Shown here: positions 52,999-62,291 of the stretch, piece by piece
Position numbering within the stretch: the first letter of the stretch is position 1
Layout of the letters: each line of letters opens with the position of its first letter
NCBI RefSeq assembly: GCF_030580865.1
Contig: NZ_JAUQSY010000004.1
Coordinates: 124,001-188,000, forward strand
Direction: 5' to 3'
Source of the DNA: Hymenobacter aranciens
GTDB lineage: Bacteria > Bacteroidota > Bacteroidia > Cytophagales > Hymenobacteraceae
Length of the DNA stretch: 64,000 bases
Made by a program: the position numbers and the translations under genes
The notes under the pieces: generated by a model
What the model saw: only the letters and a program-made list of their open reading frames with translations
Told to the model about the DNA's origin: nothing
Database searches by the model: none

Positions 52999-55900
52999 AT
53001 GAAGCGAAAGTTTTACCTCATTGCGCGGCTGTCGCGCACGGCGGTGCTGCTAGCCTGCGCTGCCCCGCTGGCTGCCGCTGCCGCCCCAGGTGTGGCTCCC
53101 CGCCTGGCCACGCTGCGCCTCACGGCCGAAGTGCCCGTGAGCGGGCGCGTGACCAGCGCCGACGGCGTGGGGCTGCCCGGCGTGACGGTGCTGGTGCGCG
53201 GCACCACCATCGGCACGGCGACGAACAGCGACGGCACTTTCTCGCTGAATGCCCCGGCAGGCAGCACGCTAACATTCAGCTTTGTGGGCTACGCCACGCA
53301 GACTGCTCCGGTGAGTGAAAATGGCAATACCTCCTTGACTATCACCCTGCAGGAAGATTTGCAGAAGCTGAATGAAGTGGTAGTGGTCGGCTACGGTACG
53401 CAGCAGCGTCAGGACGTGACCGGGGCCGTGGCCTCGGTTTCGGGCAAGGATGTGGCTTCGCAGCCAGTGTCGGACCCAACCCAGGCTATCCAGGGCCGGG
53501 CGGCTGGCGTGACTGTGACGCAGAACTCGGGCGCACCGGGCGGAGCGGGCGGCACGTCGGTGCGGGTGCGCGGCGTGACCTCGGCTGGCAACAATGCGCC
53601 GCTGTACGTGGTGGATGGCTACCCGCTGCCTTCGAACGACGAGAACCAGCTCAACGCCATCAATCCTAACGACATCGAGAGCATTGATGTACTGAAGGAT
53701 GCTTCTGCTACAGCCATCTACGGACTGCGAGCGGCCAATGGCGTGGTCATCATCACCACTAAGCGGGGCAAAACGGGCAGCAGTAGCATCAATGTGGATG
53801 CTTACCGGGGCGTTCAGACCGCGTGGCGGCAGCTTGACCTGCTGAATGCCAAGGAGTACGCCACCATCAACAACGAAAGCCGGCTGGCGCAGGGAACAAC
53901 GGCTCCCCTGGACAACCTGCGCGACCCCAGCAAGCTGGGCGAGGGCACCGACTGGCAGAAAGCCGTCTTCCGGCCTACGGCCGTGATTCAGAGCTATAAC
54001 TTGTCGGCACTGGGTGGCTCGGAGAAGATGCACTACGCCACCACGGCGGGTTATTTCCAGCAGGATGGTACCATCATTGGCTCGCGCTTCGAGCGCTTCA
54101 CGCTGCGCCTGAATGGCGACGTGCAGCTGAGCAAACGCGTGAAAATCGGCAACAGCCTGTCGCTGACTCATCTGAACGACCGGCAGGTAAACACGGGCGG
54201 CGACGAGTTTGGGGTGCTGAACAACGTGCTACAGGCCCCGCCCACCATTCCGGTGTACCGGCCCGACGGCACCTGGTATGAGCCCCGCGACGTGGACAAC
54301 TACGCCGAGCCCAACCCGGTGCTGCAATCCCTCATCACGAACGCAAACTTTACCCGTAACCGGGTATTGACCACGATGTTTGCCGAGGTGGAAGTACTAA
54401 AGGGCCTGCGTGCCCGCACCAACGTGGGAGCCGACCTGATTTTCGATTACGGCCGGGCTTTCACCCCTCAGTTGGGCGCTAATTCGCCGCGTAACGGCCC
54501 CGGCACGGCCGGCTCCAACTACTACACGAATTACAACCCTAGCTACCTCATTGAGAACACGCTGACCTATGACCACTTGTTTGCTGACAAGCATCAGTTA
54601 ACGCTGCTGGCGGGGCAGTCGGCACAGGAATTTAACTACAGCAACCTGCAGGGCGGCCGGGGCGGCTACACCAGCAACCTGCTGCAGCAGCTTAACAATG
54701 GGCCAATTAACGACCGGCTGGGTAACTCGGGCACCAGCAGCCGGCAGCGGCTGGCCAGCTATTTTGGCCGGGTAAACTATGAGTTTGCGGGCAAATACCT
54801 GCTGACGGCCACGGCCCGCTACGACGGCACGTCGGCCTTTGCGCTGGGCCGGAAGTTTGGCTTCTTCCCCGGGGCCTCGGTGGGCTGGCGTATTTCGGAA
54901 GAGAACTTCCTGCGCGGCAACACTAAAATAAGTGAGCTGAAGCTCCGGGCTGGCTACGGCAAAGTGGGCAACCCGTTGAACGCCGGACAATTTGCTTACC
55001 TGGCCACGATAAACTCGGGCATCACCTATCCCTTCGGCTCCGATGGGACCATCAACATTGGGGCGGCGCCTACCCGGGGGCAGAACCTGAACCTGCAATG
55101 GGAAGACAACGTGCAGTTTAACCTGGGTCTGGACATGGGCTTCCTGGGCGGCCGCATCAGCGCGAACGTGGATGTATATGACCGCCGCTCGCCCAACCTC
55201 ATCAGCGCGGTACCGCCGACGCTGGTGTCGGGCACCTACGAGGCACTGCCGACCAACGCCATTTCGTCGTATAACCGGGGCCTCGACCTGGCCGTGACTA
55301 CCCGCAACATCGTGGGAGCCGAGCGCGGCCTGAACTGGACGACAACGCTGGTATTCTCCACGTTTACCAACCGCATTGACGACCTCAACGGCGCTATTCC
55401 CTTCAATGGGCTGGCCAACCGCAACGGCGTGGCCATTGTACGCTTCGACGAGGGCCAGCCCTTCGGCTCGTTCTACGGCTACGTGGCCGATGGCCTGTTC
55501 CAGACGCAGGCCGACCTCGATAACCACGCCACCCAGAACGGTGCGGCGCCCGGCGACATTCGCTTTAAGGACCTCAACGGTGACAAGCAGATTACCGACC
55601 TCGACCGGACCTTTATCGGCAACCCCAACCCCGACTTCACCTACGGCCTGACCAACACCGTGAGCTGGAAGGGCTTCGACCTGAACCTGTTCCTGCAGGG
55701 CTCGCAGGGCAACGACGTGTACAACCTCAACCGGGTGTACACCGAAGGCGGCCTGTATAACAACAGCAACTCCAGCACCCGCGTGCTGGGCCGCTGGACG
55801 GGCGCCGGCACCAGCAACGACGTACCCCGCGCCATTGCCGGCGACCCCAACCAGAACCTGCGGGTGAGCAGCTACTTCCTCGAAGATGGCTCCTATATGC

Positions 55901-56112
55901 GCATCAAGCTGCTGACGCTGGGTTACGCCTTGCCCCCCAGCCTGCTCGGCTACATCAGCAGCAAGAGCCTGCGCGTGTACGTGTCGGCCCAGAACCTGCT
56001 GACGCTGACGAAATACTCCGGCTTCGACCCCGAGATTGGGGGCAGCGGCGTCGACCGCGGTATCTACCCGCAGTCGCGGGTGTTCCTGGCCGGCCTCAAC
56101 ATCGGGTTTTAA
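52999..56112 (+). CDS. SusC/RagA TonB-linked outer-membrane transporter (glucan locus)
   Basis: 1037 aa from the ATG at 52999 (MKRKFYLIARLSRTAVLLACAAPLAAAAAP); the longer open frame from 52753 overlaps the GH3 gene out of frame. Carboxypeptidase-like domain (about 45-125, VSGRVTSADGVGLPGVTVLVRG), plug (LNEVVVVGYGTQQRQDVTGAV; SIDVLKDASATAIYGLRAANGVVIITTK), barrel, and C-terminal VFLAGLNIGF. It would import beta-glucan oligosaccharides bound by SusD. It follows GH3 by 58 bases with no promoter box in between, so it is likely in the same operon. Confidence 0.95.
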   Translation: MKRKFYLIARLSRTAVLLACAAPLAAAAAPGVAPRLATLRLTAEVPVSGRVTSADGVGLPGVTVLVRGTTIGTATNSDGTFSLNAPAGSTLTFSFVGYATQTAPVSENGNTSLTITLQEDLQKLNEVVVVGYGTQQRQDVTGAVASVSGKDVASQPVSDPTQAIQGRAAGVTVTQNSGAPGGAGGTSVRVRGVTSAGNNAPLYVVDGYPLPSNDENQLNAINPNDIESIDVLKDASATAIYGLRAANGVVIITTKRGKTGSSSINVDAYRGVQTAWRQLDLLNAKEYATINNESRLAQGTTAPLDNLRDPSKLGEGTDWQKAVFRPTAVIQSYNLSALGGSEKMHYATTAGYFQQDGTIIGSRFERFTLRLNGDVQLSKRVKIGNSLSLTHLNDRQVNTGGDEFGVLNNVLQAPPTIPVYRPDGTWYEPRDVDNYAEPNPVLQSLITNANFTRNRVLTTMFAEVEVLKGLRARTNVGADLIFDYGRAFTPQLGANSPRNGPGTAGSNYYTNYNPSYLIENTLTYDHLFADKHQLTLLAGQSAQEFNYSNLQGGRGGYTSNLLQQLNNGPINDRLGNSGTSSRQRLASYFGRVNYEFAGKYLLTATARYDGTSAFALGRKFGFFPGASVGWRISEENFLRGNTKISELKLRAGYGKVGNPLNAGQFAYLATINSGITYPFGSDGTINIGAAPTRGQNLNLQWEDNVQFNLGLDMGFLGGRISANVDVYDRRSPNLISAVPPTLVSGTYEALPTNAISSYNRGLDLAVTTRNIVGAERGLNWTTTLVFSTFTNRIDDLNGAIPFNGLANRNGVAIVRFDEGQPFGSFYGYVADGLFQTQADLDNHATQNGAAPGDIRFKDLNGDKQITDLDRTFIGNPNPDFTYGLTNTVSWKGFDLNLFLQGSQGNDVYNLNRVYTEGGLYNNSNSSTRVLGRWTGAGTSNDVPRAIAGDPNQNLRVSSYFLEDGSYMRIKLLTLGYALPPSLLGYISSKSLRVYVSAQNLLTLTKYSGFDPEIGGSGVDRGIYPQSRVFLAGLNIGF

Positions 56113-56148
56113 GCTACCATCGGCCCGCTTATTCAGCTGAAAAAGACC

Positions 56149-57687
56149 ATGAAATTCTCTGCTAAAGTTATTGCCGCCTTGTCGATGAGCCTGCTCGCGG
56201 GCTGCGGCGAAAAATTCCTCGATGAGTCGCCCCGTGACCAGCTCACGACGGGCAACTTCTACCAAAACGAAACGGATGCCATTCAGGCCACCAATGCCGT
56301 CTACGCCGAGCTTAGCCGCGGCGGGCAATATAACAAGGCGCTGTGGGGCATCGGCGACATCATGTCGGATAACTCGAATACCGGCGGCGGCGGCGGCGGC
56401 GACGGCGACTACGCCGTGCAGCTCGACAACTTCACCATCCCGTCGAGCAACGACCTGATTACCCGCCTCTGGGGTGGCTGTTACGTGGGCATCGGCCGGG
56501 CCAACCTAGTGACGGACCGCGTGCCGGGCATCAGCAACATGAACCCTGCCGTTAAGCAGCGCTGCCTGGGCGAGGCGCAGTTTCTGCGCGCCAAATACTA
56601 CTTCGACCTGGTACGGGCCTACGGCGATGTGCCGCTGCTGACCAAGGCCCCCGTGGGCCCCAACGACGCCCTGATTCCGCGCACGCCGGCTGCTCAGGTG
56701 TATGCTCAGATTGAGAAAGACCTGCAGGACGCCTTCACCAACCTGCCCGACAGCTACAGCGGCGGCGACCTGGGCCGGGCCACGCGCTGGGCCGCCCGCG
56801 GCCTGCTGGCCAAAGTGTACCTCACCGAAAACAAGATGACCGAGGCAGCGGCCGCCGCCAAGAGCGTTATCGAAGACAGCCCGCATCAGCTGTGGACCAA
56901 CTACGGCGACAACTTCAAGGTGACCAACGAGAACGGCCAAGAGTCGCTGTTTGAGGTGCAGTACATTAGCGGCCGCAACGAGTTTATTTTTGACGGGCTG
57001 GGCTTCGTGGGCAACGAGTTTTTTGCGCCGCGCTTCCAGAACCTGGTGCCCCAGGGGGGCTACGGCTTCAACGTGCCCGAACCCAACTTTGTGGATGGTT
57101 ATGAAAACGGTGACCGCCGCCGCGACGTGACCATCTGGAAACCCGGCGACGCGTATCCGGCCGGCAGCAGCCCTTCGGTGCAGCCTCCGTCGCTGGCGGG
57201 CTCGCCCTACGGCTACAACTGCAAGAAGTGGTTTGTAGGCAAGGTGAATACCAACATCTGGGACTCGGAGCTGAACTTCCCGGTGCTGCGCCTGGCCGAA
57301 GTGTACCTCATTGCGGCTGAGGCCACTGGACCTACGCCCGCCGGCTTCCGCTACCTCAACATTGTGCGGCGGCGGGCCTTTGGCGAAAACTTCACCGCCA
57401 ACCCCATCTACCCCGGCCACCCCGACTCGCTGGCTGTGCGCGTGCAGCCACACGACCTCAACCCCAACAACACCTCCTCCGCCGCCTTCCCCGACGCTGT
57501 GCTGCGCGAGCGTCGCTACGAGCTGGCCTTCGAAGACGACCGCTGGTTTGACCTGAAGCGCACCAACAAGCTCATCACTAATGCTCATTTGATTTCCAAG
57601 GGAATCAAGCCGTTTCATGTGCTGTTGCCCGTTCCGCAGTCGGAACGCGACGCCAACCCCAACCTCACGCAAAACCAGGGCTACTAG
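56149..57687 (+). CDS. SusD/RagB family outer-membrane lipoprotein (glucan locus)
   Basis: 512 aa; lipoprotein signal ending LLAGC (Cys19) then GEKFLDESPRDQLTTGNFYQNETDAIQATNAVYAEL, the SusD opening. Conserved segments include RCLGEAQFLRAKYYFDLVRAYGDVPLL, FPVLRLAEVYLIAAEATG, and RERRYELAFEDDRWFDLKR with PVPQSERDANPNL at the end. It is the glycan-binding lid of the SusC channel upstream (36 bases apart). Shorter than the fructan SusD (575 aa), as expected for different subgroups. Confidence 0.95.
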   Translation: MKFSAKVIAALSMSLLAGCGEKFLDESPRDQLTTGNFYQNETDAIQATNAVYAELSRGGQYNKALWGIGDIMSDNSNTGGGGGGDGDYAVQLDNFTIPSSNDLITRLWGGCYVGIGRANLVTDRVPGISNMNPAVKQRCLGEAQFLRAKYYFDLVRAYGDVPLLTKAPVGPNDALIPRTPAAQVYAQIEKDLQDAFTNLPDSYSGGDLGRATRWAARGLLAKVYLTENKMTEAAAAAKSVIEDSPHQLWTNYGDNFKVTNENGQESLFEVQYISGRNEFIFDGLGFVGNEFFAPRFQNLVPQGGYGFNVPEPNFVDGYENGDRRRDVTIWKPGDAYPAGSSPSVQPPSLAGSPYGYNCKKWFVGKVNTNIWDSELNFPVLRLAEVYLIAAEATGPTPAGFRYLNIVRRRAFGENFTANPIYPGHPDSLAVRVQPHDLNPNNTSSAAFPDAVLRERRYELAFEDDRWFDLKRTNKLITNAHLISKGIKPFHVLLPVPQSERDANPNLTQNQGY

Positions 57688-57704
57688 CTGAGCTCATCCT
57701 TCTT

Positions 57705-58988
57705 ATGCAAGCTTCCTCCCTTTTTCGTACTTCGGCGCTGCTGCTGGCGGTGGGCACGGCCCTACTGGCTGGCTGCCGCGAAGATGAAGTAGACAGCCTC
57801 GAAGGCCCGGCACCCACGGCCGGTTTCACCGTGTCGCTCGATACCACCCAGTTTCCGGTGGTGGCCACCTTCACCAATACCAGCACTGATGGCTTTCTCT
57901 ACCAGTGGGATTTCGGCGATGGCTCGCCGCTGGTATCGGGGCAAAATGTGACCCACACCTACACCCTGCCGCGTAGCTACCAAGTGCGCCTGGTGGTGGC
58001 CGGCCGGGGCGGCACTGGCAATTCGGCGCCCAAGGAAGTTCCCATTCCTTCGCTGTGCGGCAACAACGCCTTTCAGGTGCTAACCAATTGCGGCACCGGC
58101 AACTGGACTCTGTCGGACCAGCCCGGCGCCGTGCAGACGCTGGCGGCCGACGGCACCACGGTGCTGAGCTCGTCGACCGCCCCGTTGCCCGAATGCCAGG
58201 AAGACGACCAGTTCAGCTTCAGCAGCACCTTCAGCTACACCTATGATGGGGGGCTGAGCTGCACGGCAGGTCAGAATTTCAACGGCGTGTCGGACTTTAC
58301 CTTCAGGACCGCTCCAGGCGGCCTCGGGCAGCTGACCCTGACCCGCCGCAGCAGCTTCATCGGCCTGGCCGATACCACCCGCAACCGTACCTACGACATC
58401 ATTGAGGCCACCCCGGCCAACCTGCCGGCTACCAACGCCCGCGTGCGCCTGCGCAGCACCAACGCCGACGGCACCTTCACCGTGATTACGCTGATGCCCC
58501 CCGTGCCGCCTCTGGAGCGCGTGGAGCGTCTACTCACCGGGGGCTCGTCGCGCACCTGGGTACTTGACAACACAGTGGCCGCTACCATTATTGTGGGTAC
58601 GGAGGCGGCCCCGGCCAGCTACTTTGCCGGTGGGGCGCTAGGCAGCCTGCCCGCCTGCCAGGCCGACGACGAGTACACCTTCACCTCGACGCACAACTTC
58701 GTGTACAATGCGAAGGCCGAAACTTTTGTAGCCGGCGTGTATGCTTGCCAGGCACCACGTTCGCTGACTACTACCTATACCTACGGCCCGGCTACCGGGG
58801 CGGGCCTGGCGCAGTTTGTGCTGGCGCCGCGCACGCCCAGCACCCTGCCGCAGCCCTTCATCGGAGCTACCGATGCGGCGGCCGACTTCACCTACCGCAT
58901 CCTGTCTATCAACAGCCGCGAGATGGTAATACGCGGCGGCCGCCCCTCAGCCGACCCGGTGTTCACCATCAAGCTGCGGGTGAAGTAG
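57705..58988 (+). CDS. Surface lipoprotein with PKD domain and two internal repeats (SusE position)
   Basis: 427 aa, lipobox LLAGC (Cys24). Residues about 38-115 are a PKD domain (FTNTSTDGFLYQWDFGDGSPLVSGQNVTHTYTLPRSYQVRL). The remainder is two related repeats (about 120-275 and 280-427), each with C(Q)xDDx(F/Y)xFxSTxxFxY near the start and a closing strand set (TYDIIEAT / TYRILSINSREMVIRGG). It lies 17 bases after susD, the usual place for a surface glycan-binding protein, and PKD domains are common in such proteins. Binding of beta-glucan is inferred from context. Confidence 0.8.
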   Translation: MQASSLFRTSALLLAVGTALLAGCREDEVDSLEGPAPTAGFTVSLDTTQFPVVATFTNTSTDGFLYQWDFGDGSPLVSGQNVTHTYTLPRSYQVRLVVAGRGGTGNSAPKEVPIPSLCGNNAFQVLTNCGTGNWTLSDQPGAVQTLAADGTTVLSSSTAPLPECQEDDQFSFSSTFSYTYDGGLSCTAGQNFNGVSDFTFRTAPGGLGQLTLTRRSSFIGLADTTRNRTYDIIEATPANLPATNARVRLRSTNADGTFTVITLMPPVPPLERVERLLTGGSSRTWVLDNTVAATIIVGTEAAPASYFAGGALGSLPACQADDEYTFTSTHNFVYNAKAETFVAGVYACQAPRSLTTTYTYGPATGAGLAQFVLAPRTPSTLPQPFIGATDAAADFTYRILSINSREMVIRGGRPSADPVFTIKLRVK

Positions 58989-59024
58989 GCTTTTCTCTAA
59001 CATCCCATTCACTACTTGTTTTTT

Positions 59025-59906
59025 ATGAATCAGTTCCGCAATTATTTCCCCTCCACCATGCTAAGCGCTACCACTGTGGTGTTAGGGCTGCTGGCCAGCG
59101 GCTGCACGCAGGAGCCGCCCCGCCCGGAAATCACTGCCACCGAACCGGTGAAAACCGAAGCGACGAACTCGGCCGAAAAGCCACTGGCCGACTACAACGT
59201 GCTGGAGTGGGAGGATGACTTTAACGGCAGCTCGCTCAATGCCCAGAACTGGACCCCCGAGGTGAAGGACGGCTGGTACAACAATGAAAAGCAAGCTACC
59301 ACCAGCGACCGCAGAAACCTGACGGTAACGGGCGGCAACCTTGTGATTACGGCCCTGAAGGAGAACTACAACGGCAAAGCCTACACCTCGGCCCGCATCG
59401 TTACCAAGGGCAACCAGGACTTTCGGTTTGGCCGCATCGACGTGCGGGCCAAGCTGCCCAAGGGCAAGGGCATTTGGCCCGCCATCTGGCTGCTCGGCTC
59501 GAACGACAGCCAGGTGAGCTGGCCCGCCTGCGGCGAGATTGACATCATGGAGCTGAAGGGCAGCAACCCGCAGACCAGCCTCACTGCCCTGCACTTCGGC
59601 AACAGTGTGGCCACCAAGCCGCCGGCGTTGACAAGTGCTTACAGCCTGCCCAACGGCTTGTTTTCCGACGACTTCCACGTTTTCACCCTGGTGCGCAGCC
59701 TCAACAAGATGCGCTTCTACGTGGATAACAACGAATACTTCTCGGCCACGGACAAGGATGTGTCGGTGTATCCGTTCAACAACCCGTTCTACATGATTCT
59801 GAACGTGGCCGTAGGCGGCGACTTCGACGGCGACCCCGATGCCAGCACCGTCTTCCCGCAGCAAATGCTGGTGGACTATGTGAAATACTACAAGTATGCC
59901 GAATAA
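59025..59906 (+). CDS. GH16 endo-beta-glucanase (laminarinase type), lipoprotein
   Basis: 293 aa from the ATG at 59025. Lipoprotein signal (GLLASGC, Cys25). The GH16 jelly roll covers about 60-293: VLEWEDDFNGSSLNAQNW, GRIDVRAKLPKGKGIWPAIWLLG, and the catalytic segment WPACGEIDIMELKG with nucleophile and acid/base Glu in E-I-D-I-M-E. The inserted Met gives the beta-bulge form typical of laminarinases and agarases rather than lichenases. DDFHVFTL and VAVGGDFDGDP complete the fold. It would cut beta-1,3-glucan outside the cell, producing oligosaccharides for SusCD and GH3. Confidence 0.93.
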   Translation: MNQFRNYFPSTMLSATTVVLGLLASGCTQEPPRPEITATEPVKTEATNSAEKPLADYNVLEWEDDFNGSSLNAQNWTPEVKDGWYNNEKQATTSDRRNLTVTGGNLVITALKENYNGKAYTSARIVTKGNQDFRFGRIDVRAKLPKGKGIWPAIWLLGSNDSQVSWPACGEIDIMELKGSNPQTSLTALHFGNSVATKPPALTSAYSLPNGLFSDDFHVFTLVRSLNKMRFYVDNNEYFSATDKDVSVYPFNNPFYMILNVAVGGDFDGDPDASTVFPQQMLVDYVKYYKYAE

Positions 59907-60044
59907 ACAGGCTGTGGGTAAGTGAGTTTTGGCTGCGTGAATCTGGCGGATTACTGCTTGCTCACACACCCGAAATTCGCTTATCCACAATCCTAAATTC
60001 ACTCCTCAAAAATCAGATTTTTCCTCACTTAACCCATTTGTCAA

Positions 60045-62051
60045 ATGAACACTTTTACCAAGCTGTTCCTGGCTGGCTTAGGCCTCGCGTTTGCGCAGCA
60101 GGCCAGCGCCCAGATTCTGCTCGATAACTTCGAGAACACCCGTTTGCTGCAATACCCCGCCAAGAGCGGCGTGCTGACGGAAAATGCGCCCAACCCGGGC
60201 TCGAACGCCGTGAACAGCAGCCCGACCTGCGCCAGCTACGCCCGCAATGCGGCCGAGCTGTACGACTACCTAGTGGTGAAGCCCAATGGCAGCAACAACG
60301 CCTTTGTGAACTCGGCCGACTACAAAACCGGCACCAAGCGCGTCACCCTGAAGGTTTACTCTCCCGCAGCGGGTATCCCGGTGCAGTTTGTGCTGCAAAA
60401 TGCGGCCAAGGTGCCTACGGGTTATCCGAACGGCAACTTCGGCGTATTTACCGCCACCACCACGGTAGCTAATGCCTGGGAAACGCTGACGTTTGCCTTC
60501 AATGGTGACCCCAGCACGTACGATGCAACGGTATCGGCCACTGACGTTAACCAGTTTACGATTCTCGTGAACCCGGGTCAGACCGTGGGCGGCATGTACT
60601 ACTTTGACGACGTGATGGGGCCCGACCCAACGACCGTGGGCACCCCGCCGCCCGTGACGGCGCCGGTACCCAGCGTGCTGCTCGACAACTTCGACGGCAC
60701 CCGGCACCTGAGCTACACGGGCATGAGCGGTGCCATGTCTACGGCCGCCAACCCGGCCGCTGGCACGGCCAACCCCAGCGCCAACGTGGGCCAGTACGTG
60801 CGCGCCAACGGTCAGCAGTACGACTACATGTCGATTATCCCCACGGCCGCGCCGCAGACCTTCGGCAATGTGGCCGACTTTGCCAGCGGCACGCAACGCG
60901 TGACCATGAAGTTCTACTCGCCCGCTGCTGGCATTCCGCTGGAGCTGGTGATGCAGAACAAGGTGAAAGCCGGCACCGGCTACCCCAACGGCAACTTCGG
61001 CGTGTTTAAGGCCACTACCTCAGTCGCCAACGCCTGGGAAACCCTGACCTTCACCTACACGAACGCCGGTGGCACTGTGGACCCCACCGTGGCCTCGATA
61101 GACATCGACCAGTTCACGATGCTCATCAACCCCGGCGTGGGCACCGATGGCCGCACCTACTACTTCGACGACTTTATGGGCCCGGACTACACGCGCGGCA
61201 CCACGCCGCCTGCACCGGCCGTAGCCAGCGTACTGCTCGACAACTATCAGAATGCCCGCTACCTGACCTACACCGGCATGAGCGGTGCCCTGACGCAGAA
61301 TGCCGCCAACCCGGCATCGAGCGCTGGCAACAACAGCCCCACGGTAGGCCAGTACGTGCGCGGCAACGGCCAGCAGTACGATTACATGTCGCTGGAGCCT
61401 ACCGCCGCCCCAAAACAGTTCGGTAACGTGGCCGACTTTGCCAGCGGCACGCAGCGCGTGACCATGAAGTTCTACTCGCCCGCTGCTGGCATTCCGCTGG
61501 AGCTGGTGATGCAGAACAAGGTGAAAGCCGGCACCGGCTACCCCAACGGCAACTTCGGCGTGTTTAAGGCCACTACCTCGGTCGCCAACGCCTGGGAAAC
61601 CCTGACTTTCAACTTCACCAACGCGGCAGGCACCGTAGACCCCACCGTGACTTCGATGGACGTCGACCAGTTCACGATGCTCATCAACCCCGGCGTGGGC
61701 ACCGATGGCCGCACCTACTACTTCGACGACATCACCGGCCCGGCTACCGTGGGCTACGTGCCCACGGCCGTGCGCGCCATCACGTCGGTGGATGCGGCTT
61801 TCGCTCCGGTGTACCCCAATCCGGCCCGCGACGTGGCCCACCTGCCCGTGAGCCTGGCAAAAGCCTCGACGGTGAGCTTGGCCGTGTATGACGCCATGGG
61901 CCGCCGCGTGCAGGACGTGCTGAGCGCTCAGCAGCGTCCCGCCGGCAAGTTTACGGCCGATGTGAACACCGCCGCGCTGGCCCCCGGCCTCTACACCTGC
62001 CGCCTCGTGGTGAATGGTGTGGTGCTGACCCGCCCGCTGAGCGTGCAATAA
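60045..62051 (+). CDS. T9SS-secreted protein of three jelly-roll-like repeats
   Basis: 668 aa, signal ending ASAQ (22). Three repeats of about 185 residues (about 23-205, 208-392, 395-578), each opening with (I/V)LLDNFxxxRxLxY and containing T(K/Q)RVTxKxYSPAAGIPxxxVxQN, TGYPNGNFGVFxATTxVANAWETLTF and YYFDDxxGP. The pattern resembles family-less beta-sandwich carbohydrate-binding modules. The C-terminal 80 residues are a T9SS sorting domain (VYPNPARDVAHLPVSL). Repeats 2 and 3 are almost identical at DNA level. A secreted glucan-binding or scaffold protein is plausible. The 138-base gap before it shows no clear promoter. Confidence 0.8.
   Translation: MNTFTKLFLAGLGLAFAQQASAQILLDNFENTRLLQYPAKSGVLTENAPNPGSNAVNSSPTCASYARNAAELYDYLVVKPNGSNNAFVNSADYKTGTKRVTLKVYSPAAGIPVQFVLQNAAKVPTGYPNGNFGVFTATTTVANAWETLTFAFNGDPSTYDATVSATDVNQFTILVNPGQTVGGMYYFDDVMGPDPTTVGTPPPVTAPVPSVLLDNFDGTRHLSYTGMSGAMSTAANPAAGTANPSANVGQYVRANGQQYDYMSIIPTAAPQTFGNVADFASGTQRVTMKFYSPAAGIPLELVMQNKVKAGTGYPNGNFGVFKATTSVANAWETLTFTYTNAGGTVDPTVASIDIDQFTMLINPGVGTDGRTYYFDDFMGPDYTRGTTPPAPAVASVLLDNYQNARYLTYTGMSGALTQNAANPASSAGNNSPTVGQYVRGNGQQYDYMSLEPTAAPKQFGNVADFASGTQRVTMKFYSPAAGIPLELVMQNKVKAGTGYPNGNFGVFKATTSVANAWETLTFNFTNAAGTVDPTVTSMDVDQFTMLINPGVGTDGRTYYFDDITGPATVGYVPTAVRAITSVDAAFAPVYPNPARDVAHLPVSLAKASTVSLAVYDAMGRRVQDVLSAQQRPAGKFTADVNTAALAPGLYTCRLVVNGVVLTRPLSVQ
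60870..61606 (+). repeat. Near-identical internal DNA duplication (558-base period)
   Basis: 60870-61048 and 61428-61606 differ, by eye, at two of 179 bases. A further stretch near 61108 and 61666 (GACCAGTTCACGATGCTC onwards, about 65 bases) is also identical. The period is 558 bases, exactly 186 codons. Confidence 0.88.
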
Positions 62052-62063
62052 ACTACTTGATAA

Positions 62064-62100
62064 CGAGAGGCTGGGGCGTTTGCTTCAGCCTCTCGCTTTT
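62064..62100 (+). terminator. Terminator after the three-repeat protein
   Basis: CGAGAGGCTG pairs exactly with CAGCCTCTCG (62086-62095) and is followed by CTTTT, 13 bases after the stop. Confidence 0.85.
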
Positions 62101-62204
62101 CAGGAATTCGGCAGTCGGGACCCAGGCCAGAAAGTGGGGAATTACATCTGAATGGCTTGATTTCCGGCTGCCGATTTGCGGAGCCCTGATTTACACTGTG
62201 CTAC

Positions 62205-62226
62205 AACCGCCTTCGGGGCGGTTTTG
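62205..62226 (+). terminator. Second hairpin with T-tract before the last gene
   Basis: AACCGCC pairs with GGCGGTT around a TTCGG loop and ends TTTT. It may be a backup terminator or lie in the leader of the next gene; no promoter box was found between it and 62292. Confidence 0.55.
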
Positions 62227-62291
62227 GTGGTTTAGTATGCTTGCTACTGCTTTCATTCTCACTTCTTCAACAATTCCCACCCTTCACTCTT

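Noticed and set aside
59915-60044. Possible palindromic element between GH16 and the repeat-protein gene (GTGGGTAAGTG against CGCTTATCCAC)
   Set aside because: Pairing is short and mismatched with a long loop; not distinguishable from chance.
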